A stretch of 64,000 nucleotides of DNA, taken from assembly GCF_039555335.1 (NCBI RefSeq), contig NC_092629.1, forward strand, positions 7,487,432 through 7,551,431, given 5' to 3'. Position numbers and translations under genes: made by a program. Under the pieces are notes generated by a model, which was given only the letters and a program-made list of their open reading frames with translations, had not been told where the DNA came from and ran no database searches. Positions 12,201-24,200 of the stretch are shown piece after piece. Within the stretch, counting starts at the first letter, position 1. Each line of letters starts with the position of its first letter. Source of the stretch: Amphiura filiformis. Lineage: Eukaryota; Echinodermata; Ophiuroidea; Amphilepidida; Amphiuridae.

Positions 12201-15200
12201 AAATTTTTCACATATCCCCCTAAAATTTATAAAATATTTCATCTTTTCACATATCCCCCTAATTAGAAAAAAAAAATTGTGGCTCAGACCAGTCAGTCAT
12301 CGCCATTGCCAAAATTGGTCCAGTTATCAATTGGGTCTGGCATCGATCGTAACATGGGCCAAGACCCATCAAACTGGTGGGGTGGTGGTTTTAAGTAACG
12401 GGCCCGTGGAAGTTTGAAGATCCATCTGAAGCAGGTCCATCTGGGTGGGTGCACGGATCTAGTTGGCAGCATTAGGACGTCTCGCACCGTGGTAGCTGGC
12501 AAAGCATTCCGGATTCTTGCTCAGACGACAGAAATGGGCCCCGCACGCTCGGCATCCCCACTTGGTGACTATTGGTTTGCCACGACGTCCAGCGCAGACC
12601 CTTCCTGCCGCCTTGCAAGCGACGCAAGAAATGCCCCATTCCTTCTTGCCCTTCAGCAACTCCAGGCGGTGGATTGGTCCATTGTGCGCAGGCACTGGTC
12701 TCGCCCTCATATTTTGCCGGCTGCTGTAGTGCCTTCTGGTATGGTCTTGACCGTAGGCGTAGCCGTCTATGAGACCTTCAACGACATCGTGGATGAAGTC
12801 TTGCTGCCGCATAGCTTTCCTCCGTCCATACGAGTGACAGATGTAGGAATTCACTCTGCAGATGTCGAGCAGGAAATAGACGAGTTGCTTCCACCAGATG
12901 TTGGACTTCCGGCTGCACGTATGATACGCACGGAGCTGGTCATTGTGGTCGACTCCACCCATGTTGGCAATGTAATCTAGCACCTGCTTCGGAGCGGCAA
13001 CCTGGTGCTTCTCCTTTGGAAGGATGCCATCCAAGGAGAAGGTCCTCAGGACGAAGTCCTCTTGACGGTTTCGCCATGCTTGGTGACCAGTCGATAAGAC
13101 GTGCATTGGACGGCTATCGTTCCACATGGTGTAGGACAGGTGGTGTTGTTTCCTGAAATACATTGTGCCACGACGCGTCTTTTTGAAATTCCGCATATGC
13201 ACCGCTCTGCGTCTAGATCCGTTCTTCTTGTCGCCGATGTTAAACTGCGTTGGAAGTCCTTTTCTGGTCTTCATAATAGCGCCCGTCATATAGGTCCGTC
13301 TCTGCAGCAACTTCTTTGCCAGATTAACACCTGTGTAGTACGAGTCCATAAAAACATGGTGACATTTGTTATACACTGGACGTATCAGGTCTTTACTGAT
13401 TTTATACACCGTGGTGGTATATCTGGGATGAACATTGAAGTTTGCCATGTAATGTGTGGCCGAGTCGCACAGAGCGTACACCTTGAAACCCGCACGGATT
13501 GGTTTACTTGGCATAAAGAACTTTTTGACGAATGCTTTGAAGCCCTTGTATCGAATCATGGCTTCATCAATGGCGATGTTTCTACCAAGGTTGAAATTGT
13601 CGCCACAACGTTTCAAAACCTCTTCCCAGACGGGCAGCACTTTATAAAGAGGGTGTCGCTTGGTGTGGTGGAAGTAATGTTGCTTGTCTTCAGGAGTTAC
13701 CCTCGCCCAATTGTCAGCATCTTCGTCTGGATTCCTACATCTGAGAAACTTGGAGAGGCGAAGGTACCGCTTCCGGGTCATCACTATAGAGATCAGTTCG
13801 TTTCTGAGACCCCGTCTTGTAGACCAATAGTCATAAATGCTCTTGAGTGGTACGAGCCCCATCATTAGTGTGATTCCGAAGAAAGCTCTTATCTCTGCCA
13901 ACGTTGTCCTTGGTTCATTGGCACTTCTGAGGGCCTGGTTGGTCCAGTTGACTATTGACTGCATTATGGCCAATGGAAAAAATTTCAAAAAATGATCCAT
14001 TGGGCTCATGCCTGTTGCATTGTAGGTGGGCCCATTCCCAGCTCCCTCAAATTGGCGAACCCGGTGAGGCTTGCCACGCTTCTTCCATCCATGCCGGTCG
14101 GGCACCTCGTCATGGTCGGAGTCCGAGTACGATGAGGGGTCGTCTTCTAGCGCCATGAGTCCAAGTGCGGATAGGTCTTTGTCGCCGGGCGTTGAGGTGG
14201 CAACACCATCTCCTCATCCGAACTATCTGAACTCTCCCTCTCTTCATCTTCAAATTCAGACCCCACGTCATCTTCACCGTCATCTTCACCGTCACCTTCG
14301 CCTTCACTGCCATCTGATGGGTTGTTACTACTGTCTCCAGACCCAGATCCCTCATCACTACTACTACCTGTGTTTGATACAAAACAATAAATTTGGGAAC
14401 ATTCAGTTACATATTGAAGCTACTTCAAATTTCTATGTTTTCATTCTGAATAAGTCAAACATTTTTGCTTGACAAATCCATTGAAAAAGTACTCACTACT
14501 TTAGCTTTCGCTATCTGGGCTGACGGCTTGAATACAAGTGACAAGTGAAATGCATCTATTTACTGTTTTCATTCTGAAGCTTAGAAGTTTTCCCTCAAAA
14601 TGATATTTGTAAACAATTGGTTGACTTGACTGACCATCTAATTTGTTTAAAACAGTTTTTTAAAAAGACTTTGACTTTGACTTCAGGAGAAGGTTAAAAT
14701 GTGCCAACAAATATAAAGTTTTGAGTACGGTAGTATATATATAGGCCTCTGGGAAATCTCATTTTTGTCTAAGATATAAACACTGAACCCACCATCATCA
14801 CTGCCACTGGGGTCATCATCATCATCGTCATTGTCTCATCTCATCACTGGAAGAGGTCACTNNNNNNNNNNNNNNNNNNNNNNNNNNNAGGATCATCATC
14901 GTCATTGCCAGGTTCGTCACCATTGGTCATCATCGTCATCATCATCGTCATCATCATCGTCATCGTTGTGATCATTGCCAGGGTCATTACCAGGGTCATT
15001 ACCACCACCATTGCCATCAGACACATCCATATCAGCACCATCATCATCTCCAGCAGCAACACCACCTGAGTGTGATAGAATAAGTAACATTAGCAAATAT
15101 TCAGATTTGCCAACATATTTTACAATTTTTTTTATAATTATTACCATTTGGTATAATGTTACTACATGTACATACTATATTTTAAAATTCATGTCCATTC

Positions 15201-18200
15201 AGTTGCAAACAAAAACTTATGATTGCTAAAAAATAAAAGTTTACATTTTACAATTTGTTCATGCTTGAATCTCACAGTAGTTTACTTGGTGTAAACAGGG
15301 ATGTGTAAACAACTGGATGACTGAACTTGCTAATTGGTAAACAATTGGTTCAAAGTCCAATGGTCCTAGGATCAAACTTCCTTTAGATAGAAAGGGAGGG
15401 GAGTGGGGTAATAGGAAATCTTAGGCAAAATAGTTACTGGATGACTGAACTTGCTAATTGGTAAACAATTGGTTCAAAGTCCAATGGTCCTAGGATCAAA
15501 CTTACTTCAGATGGAAAGGGAGGGGTGGGGTAGGAAATCTTGGGCAAAATAGTTGTTTGGTTATTAACATGTAACAAAAATATATCAATTGCACAAATAT
15601 TTCCATATAGTGGTAACATTTTATGATCCTTTCATGTCTTATAGAAGATTCAAATTCAACTATTATTGTATCTGAAAATATAATCTTTTGTGTCTAAAAA
15701 TTCAGTAAATGTTTTTATCTCAGTAGGCAATAAATTTTGGCCACACTCACCATCATCACTGCTGTACTTAGAGTCGTTACTCATATTGATCTGATGAAGT
15801 GGATATCGCGTCCAAATATTCTTGGTCAGGTTGAGTAACATGCTTGTCCTTCTTCAATGCCTCAACGTACTCATTCAGATTTAATCCTCCTCCTCTTCCT
15901 CCGTTATCACGACTACCTCCGGCTCCATCTCCTCTTCTATTACCTCCTCCACCACTAGCTTTATGTCTTCCTCTTGCCATATCCTGCATGAAAGTATCAC
16001 CCTCTGCAGCTCTCAGGTCAGCCTGCAGTGATAATAGCCTTCTCCTAGACATATCTTTGGATATTCCACTATTTTGTAGGGTGAACTTTTTCACTTCAAA
16101 CACTGTTCAAACAAAACTGTTCAAACAAGACTTGGAAAAGATAGCTCTTAACCGTGTGGTCTCTCAATGAAGAAAGGAAGAGGCACAGAATGTTGGCCTT
16201 TTTATACCCTTCTGTTGCTTGAAAATTTGAATAATTTTCCGCTTTTTAGTCATATGTCAAAAAAAGCGAATCAGATTGTTTAATTTTCCCGCTCTATGTT
16301 GCATAACATCATGTGACGTTTGAAATCTAAATAATTTTCCCGCTGTTTAGGCACATGTCAAAAAAGCCAATCAGATTGTGTAATTTTCCCCCGTTAATTT
16401 TCCCGCTGTAAGTCACATGACATCATCAAATTTAAATAATTTCCCCGCTGTTTAGTTAATGACAAAAAAAGCCAATCAGATTTTTTAATTTTCCCGCTCT
16501 ATGTCAACATGACGTCATGTGATGTTTAAAATCTTAATAATTTTCCCGCTTTTTAATCATATGTCAAAAAAGTGAATCGGATTTAATTTTCACGCTCCAA
16601 GTTGCATGACATCATGTGATGTTTAAAATCTAAATAATTTTCCCGCTGTTTAGTCACATGTCATAAAAAGCCAATCAGATTGTGTAATGTTCCCGTTTTA
16701 AGTCACATGAGATCATAAAATTTAAATAATTTTCCCGCTCTAAGTCACATGATGTCATGTGATGTTTAAAATCTAAATAATTTTCCCACTGTTTAGTCAC
16801 ATGTCAAAAAAAGCCAATTTATTGTGTAATTTCCCCGCTCTTTTTAGTAGAGCTAATTCAACTTTGAAAATAAAAAATATAACATTTCCTAGTTAACGAA
16901 TCACTTTCTTTGCTATTATGTAATATGATCATCCAAATTTGGCATATGGCGGGAAAATTGTCCAATAGATTTGCAGGATACACCATGTGACTTGAAAATA
17001 TACCTATGGCGGGAACGGTCTTTTATTTTGTACTTCATTTTGTAACATTTTCTAGAAACACATCAATTTTTTATTGTTAATTATGTAATATGATTATCCA
17101 AATTTGGCATATGGCGGGAAAATTGTCCAATAGAATTGCAGAATACATCATGTGACTAGAAAATGTGCATATGGCGGGAAGAAAATGCCTATATATAATG
17201 GAATGGATAGAACCAAATCATTTCAACAAAATCATTTCAACATGTCATCCTCAGACAGCGAGGAGATGGACATGGAAATGTATTCTCTTCCCAGAGATTG
17301 CAGATCCCGCAACAGTGCCTGCAGCCCATCCCAGCCATGTTTTCCGAAAAATACCGGAAAAGGGTATATATGGCCAGACTAGGGAAAGGAGGTGTGGGTT
17401 CTGCAAATCTCTGGGCAAATATAGAGTTTCTGTACATGGTTGCGTACCATGTAGACTCTACTTATGTAGGCGACACCACAAGTCGTGGCATGAGTATTTG
17501 AGAAAGATGGAGGGTTATTAGTATTAGTTTTGTTTAGTTTCTGTTTTTGAAAAAGCTAAAAAAAAATACAAAAAAGTACCAAAAAAAATACAAAAAAAAA
17601 TACAAAAAAAAAAAAAACCACCCCCTTCAGCCTTTTGAATTTAAGAGCTTAGGATTTTAGTATCTTTGCTCTCAAGCCACGTGGCTGACAGTAAAAATGT
17701 TTACTCTACAATGGAGCAGTTAGATTATAATTGTCTCCCTTTAGTGGTAAACAAACATAAAATAATTGAGCTTAAGGTTTTTTTTTATTTTTACAAGAAA
17801 ACAAACAAACAAATATATAACATGAGAAAGTCCTGCAGCTTATTTCACTGACATTACAGTACATACTTATCTATAACTAGTTGTGGCGTGGTTTAACAGC
17901 TAGACATTACAGTAGAATATCTATGACCCTAGTTGCGCTGTGGCTTATCAGCTAGACAATACAGTATAATATATGACCCTAGTTGAGCTGTGGCTTATCA
18001 ACTAGACATTACAGTAGAACATATATGACCCCAAGTTGCGTTGTAGCTTATCAGCTAGACAATAACAGTATAATATATATGACCCTAGTTGCGCTGTGAT
18101 TTATCAGTGACACATTACAGTAGAACATAGGCTATACGACCCAAGTTGTGCTGTGGCTTATCAACTAGACAATACAGTATAATATAAATGACCTAAATGT

Positions 18201-21200
18201 AGTTGAGCTGTGGTTTATCACCTGGACATTACGGTATAACATAATTATATGACCCATGTTGCGATGTGGCTTATCAGCTAGGCAATACAGTATAATATGA
18301 TCCGAGTTATACTAGGATTATTATATAAAGGTAGTTGCACATATAATAAGAAATAAGAAAAAATGTACATTACTAAATCTCATAAAATCTCATTGTCTAT
18401 ACTATTGATATCTTTGATAAAACTGAATCTCACTAAATCTCACTCATTCGCTCAGTGTAGACAGCAACTGTATGTACATTACTAAATCTCATAAAATCTC
18501 ATTGTCTATACTATTGATATCTTTGATAAAACTGAATCTCACAAAATCTCACTCATTCACTAAGTGTAGACAGCAACTGTATCTCACTAAATCTCACTCC
18601 ACTTTTTGTACACATAAAACTGTATCTCACTAAATCTCACTGTAGCATAATGGGCAGAAAGTTGAATAATACCAAGTCTCACTAAATCTCATTAAAAATT
18701 GCAAAGTACAGAATGCTTGATCTCACTAAATCTCACTTTTCCAAAATAATGAGAGTAAGTGAGATTCGGTTCAGTTAGGGTTAGGCCTTCAATGAAGAAA
18801 CGATTTCTTGAGCAGAGCATAGTGAAGGATAATTGGACCTAGCATAGGTCTTGTTATACTATTCTTTATGAATCGCAGACCTATCAGTAGGTCTTCTAGC
18901 TTCTTACGATGTTACACCCGTTATAGGCGGGTCTGACCGTCTCGATGTCCGTCCGTAGTTCGCGGCTGACGAACAATATTCCCCTGGTAAGATAAACTGT
19001 ATCATTGTGTGTTTGTTTTGCAGGTTGATAGATCCTAGAGAAGTAGGCGCAATTGGAAATGATTTATTTCCGATTGAGCTTGCGAATTAGGAAATAAGCA
19101 TACCTACACACTGCACACACAGTCCATTAGTCATGTCTCATGACAGTTGAGTTCATTCATAAATTTCCACTCGGTCTCGGCAACAACATTAACCACAATC
19201 AAACTTGCCAACCGAATTTCAACTATGCAAATGAGCAAAAGCACTACTACTAAATAACTAATGACTATCACATGCTCAAAACCAGCCAATCACATGCGTG
19301 AGATTGGTCACTTTTTGGTAGAATTTCATGAGAAAAACCATCATGAATATTGCTTATAACAAGGAAATGCACGACCGAGCAATGTAAACAAGAGCATGAC
19401 TGCATGAAACAAACTTCCATTTACGCTAAACTAATTCCTTCTTTACCATAACAAATTTTTTAATCAAGTTACAAAAAGATGAAATTTAAGCTTCTATGAC
19501 ACTCACAAATTTTGTGTGTTTTCATGCTGGTAAAAAGTCATTTTTTTTTTTTTTATAACTTCCGTTAGGTAGCATGTATTCCCATTCTGAAAACTGTAGT
19601 GACAGCCCGCCATCTTTAATTTTCCGAAAATCATCAATCGGCACTTTCCGGATCTTCATAAAAGTTTGTTTTCATTCATAAATCCACCTCGGCTTTTTTC
19701 CGATGGCTGCGAATCTGGTCATGTGCTGGGCTCATGAATAATTAATTAGGTGGACTGGCTGGTTTCAATTGGGGTCATGCAGTGGCGCCATTGCCGGTCC
19801 ATGTAATTTGGTTCCCGTTAGCTTCTATTGCAAAATCCTACAGTGGCAATGGGGCAAGTTTGTTAACAGCAGATCGCCTCAGCAGCCAATCCTCTGGATA
19901 TATGCAATTTTTACACAAATCATATGTTTTGATGCAAGTTTAAGAGCCAATTTAGGATGTGAGGGCGCTGTTCAGCCTAATAGCTGTTACTAGAGTTGGG
20001 CGACTAAATTCCTAAATAAGTCGCCAATAGTCGTTAGTCGCGACTATTACTGATAGTCGCGACTACGACTATTGAAAACCAAAAGTCGACTAATGCAAGT
20101 ATATTTTTGTGTTAAAAATTACTTTAAAAGTGCCAGTTATTCGCACCAAAACTAGTGATGTGGTCGGCACTGTTTTTTATTGTCGACATGTCGATATAAT
20201 TCAGTATACCGGCGTCGACACAGTGTGTCGACATAAAAAAAATTCTAAAAAAAAGAAAAAAAAAAAAGAAAATCAAGTTATAGGCCCAAACTGACATTCA
20301 AGGTTGGAAACCAGAGAAATACTGCTACTCAAAAAAAAAAAAATGCCAATTTTTTTTTTTACAAAGTTGAAAAAGTTGTACATTTGAATTACTTTTGTTT
20401 CTATTGAACAGCTAGCAATGCATACTAATTCAATGTGTCCCTGACTGTTCAATAGAAGCAAAGGTAATCAAAATGTACAAGTTCATCCAACTTTGTAAAA
20501 AAATTGGCATTTTTTTTTTTTTTTAGTAGCAGTATTTCTCTGGTTTCAACCTTGAATAACAAGTCAGTTTGGGCCTATAACTTGCTTTTTCTGGCCAAAA
20601 ATATTTTTGAAAACTAAAAAAAAAAAAAAAAAAAAAAAAATTTTTGTCGACATGATTTTTTGATGTCGACATGTCGGCATACGTGCCGACGTCGACATTA
20701 TGTCGACATAAGGCATGTCGACCACATCACTAACCAAAACCAACCAAATACTAACATATAAACTGCGAAAAATGTGAAAAAATGTTAGTCATTGTCTTAC
20801 CAATAGTAACACTAACCAACAAGTAATCATAATGTCCATAAATCATCATTAAATTGGTGTTATTGACTTGTTGTCGAACTACTTTCCCACAAGATAAAAG
20901 CCGTTAAAAAACTCAAATTACTTAGAACTGTCGAACATCTCATTATGTAGGTATGCTAGGTGAATTCAAATTTGCCATCAAATTGCATCGTTTTATATAT
21001 CAAATTAAAGCCCTTGAGTAAACTAAGCCAAAACTGAAAACCTTTTTTTCATAGCACTTTCCGTAGCAAAGTTACATCTTGTCAAAGATTGACTTTAATC
21101 AAAAAGATTCAGCTAGCAAAATTCCCCAAAACGGCATTTCGGGGGTGTTTCTAGATCTTAGTCTCATGGCGATGGCAGCTTTTTTAATGGAACTGCTATC

Positions 21201-24200
21201 AAAATCCTCTAAAATTCCATGTGCGACTTGATTATCACCATAAAAAATCATATATATGGGTCAAGTGAAGTATAGAAAACATATTTATGTAGGTTTCCTT
21301 CACCCACCTATTCTCGAAAAAAATTCAAATTTCCATGTAAATATGCATTGTGTTGGGGCCCCGGTCTCGGCGAATTCGCTGACTAGTAAATGTGTTAACT
21401 AAGGTTTGCCTAGGTTACCTACATTATGATTATAATTTATGCAGCGATAACAGGTGTAGCAGCGTCATAGCGTGCATGTACAGACCCAGGTTGGGTGTTT
21501 GTACCAACTACTGAAGGTATGAGATTATTTCAACTTTGGAAAGAAACAGCGAGAACTTCCGAGAAGTGTTTTCCAAAAGGGAAAATTTAGGAAAATATTA
21601 TTAGATTAGAAGTACTTTTCAAAAAATTAAAAAAAAGCTATGCTTATTGTGGTAACAGAATATTTAGAAAGCAACAGGAAAATAAACAAATTAGCTGACA
21701 AACAGTCGTAATGTTGCAATGCCACCCCTGTAGCGACAAATGCAGTAGTCTAGATGCGGTCATGTGACGTAGGTCGGAGGTGAAAGTTAATCGTACATGC
21801 ACGATGCAACACGCTCATGAGCATACCATGGAAAATATGCACTGCCGTACCGGCATGTTTACATATTTTCATGCACAGCAAAACATGGAAACGAACGAAG
21901 ATCGCTATTGGAATATTGAAGGTTTGAGAAATTATATGAAGTTTCTTGTGCTGTTGCTGGAAAGTGGCAAGTGAATTTAATTGAACAGAAAAGTTAGGCC
22001 TATATTACAGCATTTTACAGTCAAATATTTTCATCGCAAATGTGCGATACAGTGTAGCAATTTGTATCGCAACAGTGCTGGTTTGTGTAGCAAACTGTGA
22101 TGCGATGCCGGCAATCACGGGTCCTGTAATCATGCATAAATACTAAATTGCCACCAATCTTTCACCCGATTTTTCAGTCCAATTTTAACCACAGATAGTT
22201 GCGACTATAGTCGTAGTCGCGACTATTTGCTGTAGACTAGGAAAAAAGTGATAGTCGCCCAACTCTAGCTGTTACGTATCCCCCCTACTAATATTTTATC
22301 ATTTCTTATTATCAAATCAAAGTTTACTGATAAATAACATCTTCTGTCCAAATTTGAACTCTCAACCTTATTTCACTTGTGCGTGGTACCCATTTGAATA
22401 TGTGTAGAGACGCTTCCATTGACTTACATCTGATACAAAGTTCGTTGACCCCTGTATATTGCTAATGCTATGGGCAGGTTACCCCTGTATTAAAAATTAT
22501 TGCAACGGCCACACCAAATGTGATAAATGGCTGAAAATTTCAGAATATGGATGATTGATGATTATCTCTAGTATGATTAACTTAAAAATCAAAAATGGTT
22601 GCAAAATGGCTCGCTAAAAGGTATAGCGCCCTCACGGCCTAATTTTACCCAAAACCGTTAATTTTAAGGACACTAAAAAGTTTCATTTGACACAAAGTGC
22701 ATAAATGACCTTCCTGGACCTAAAACTATGTAAGTAGATACCAAATATGCATTACATAATCCTTAATGTGATACAATTCCCTTAAAACTAGAAAATAAGG
22801 GACAAATCTGCCCCCCTTGTGTGTCGTTATTTGGCCGGCACTGTCTCAATTTTTGGCCGATTTTAATGAAATTGGTGTCAAATTACTCAGAACAACAAGC
22901 TGCATCAAATAAGCTGGTACCCTACATTTGTAAGCTGTTTGCAACTACACCCCTTATACAGCCTATCACTATTAATACGGATTTTTCTCAAATCTCAGAA
23001 AGTTTCCGGATCTGAGAAAATCTCCAATTTTAAAATGAACATTCCTTAGAACCTCGACTGGATAACTTGGCTAGAGAATGGTACTCATTTAACATGCATT
23101 TGGTCAAATTTTTATATTATTGCGAACACCTTTTCACGTCAAAAATTGATGAATTTTAGTCCATTATCGGACCAGCACGCTATACTGAATGTGTCGGGTT
23201 CTGCGTTCAAAAACTCATCTCTTTTTCTCAATGAATATTGCCCAAGGATTGGTAAGGAAGAAGTATGTAATGTGTATTAATGAACGATGACGTTTGAGAT
23301 GATGCTAGACTGATGTATACAGGTCCAGGGACAGCTACAAAACCAAAAACAAAATCTCGGGCGGATACCCGCAAGCCCGTGCGAAAATGCCAGCCTTAAT
23401 CTAGAAATCTGTATGTAAGGGTGGTTCTGAGAAACTGGAATTGGTTTGGTGGTGAATTTATTTATCTTCATACTGGTACTGATACACATAAATCAACTGA
23501 ATACAGAACGACCAATTATTGTGGTGTTGACCCGATGAGAGTTTGAGTGAGAGAGAACGGAACTCCCAGCACGCTACAGCTTTTATTACTGATTCCCCTA
23601 TTCATAAACAAATATCCTTTGTCGATCATAATCGATTGGAATGAATCGGCAATAGCCGTGTGAAAGGAATCGGAATCCTAAATCGTGAATTTCCCAACAA
23701 GAATGTCTTACAAAAAGGTAAGACTCCTGCATCAGTCAATGAAGCACACAGCAGGTTTGCTACAAATCGCACTTTTGGAAATAGTCAGGCGACAGGTGTG
23801 CTGTTAATTGCACTCGGTAAGGATTTTAGGTGTGCTATCATTTGCACTCGGTAAGAAGTTTAGGTGGGCTATTTGAATTATTGCACTTGATATTCAGATA
23901 AGCATTAGTGTTTAATGTGGAACTACAATGTATAGGTGGGCTTACTAACTTTGTGAGAATAAACTTTTGACACGAATATCACCCGTCTGCCTCAGGTTTT
24001 TTCAAACCCCATTACATCATTAAGCTTGTAGGTTTTCCACGTCTTGTACTGGACCCATTTGTTCTTTTTGTCTGCCATGATGAATAGTATAAACTGATAT
24101 TTCTATCGGCAAACCTCGGTACAATTTTATCATAGCGCTACACTCACCGCTGACAGATCACACGTGTGTAGGCCATGTCAAAATATTAAATCAGCCTTGT

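Larger units (their letters stand above)
10524..18780 (-). mobile_element. Large piggyBac-type DNA transposon, about 8.26 kb, with accessory reading frames
   Basis: The left end begins CCCTAACTGAAC at 10524 and the right end finishes GTTCAGTTAGGG at 18780, a perfect 12-bp terminal inverted repeat. The element is flanked by TTAG on both sides (10520-10523 and 18781-18784), close to but not the TTAA normally duplicated by piggyBac. Inside, in order: a left array of bipartite motifs, a hairpin-rich 3' region, the transposase gene on minus, a second minus frame, a promoter-like array, a small plus-strand frame with a Cys-rich finger, a minisatellite and a right array of the same bipartite motif. 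The strand given is that of the transposase. Termini, size and family follow from sequence; activity is unknown. Confidence 0.78.

Noticed and set aside
12414..12980. 188-codon plus-strand frame
   Set aside because: Antisense to the transposase C-terminal domain; no family resemblance.
13101..13868. 255-codon plus-strand frame
   Set aside because: Shadow of the transposase coding exon on the opposite strand.
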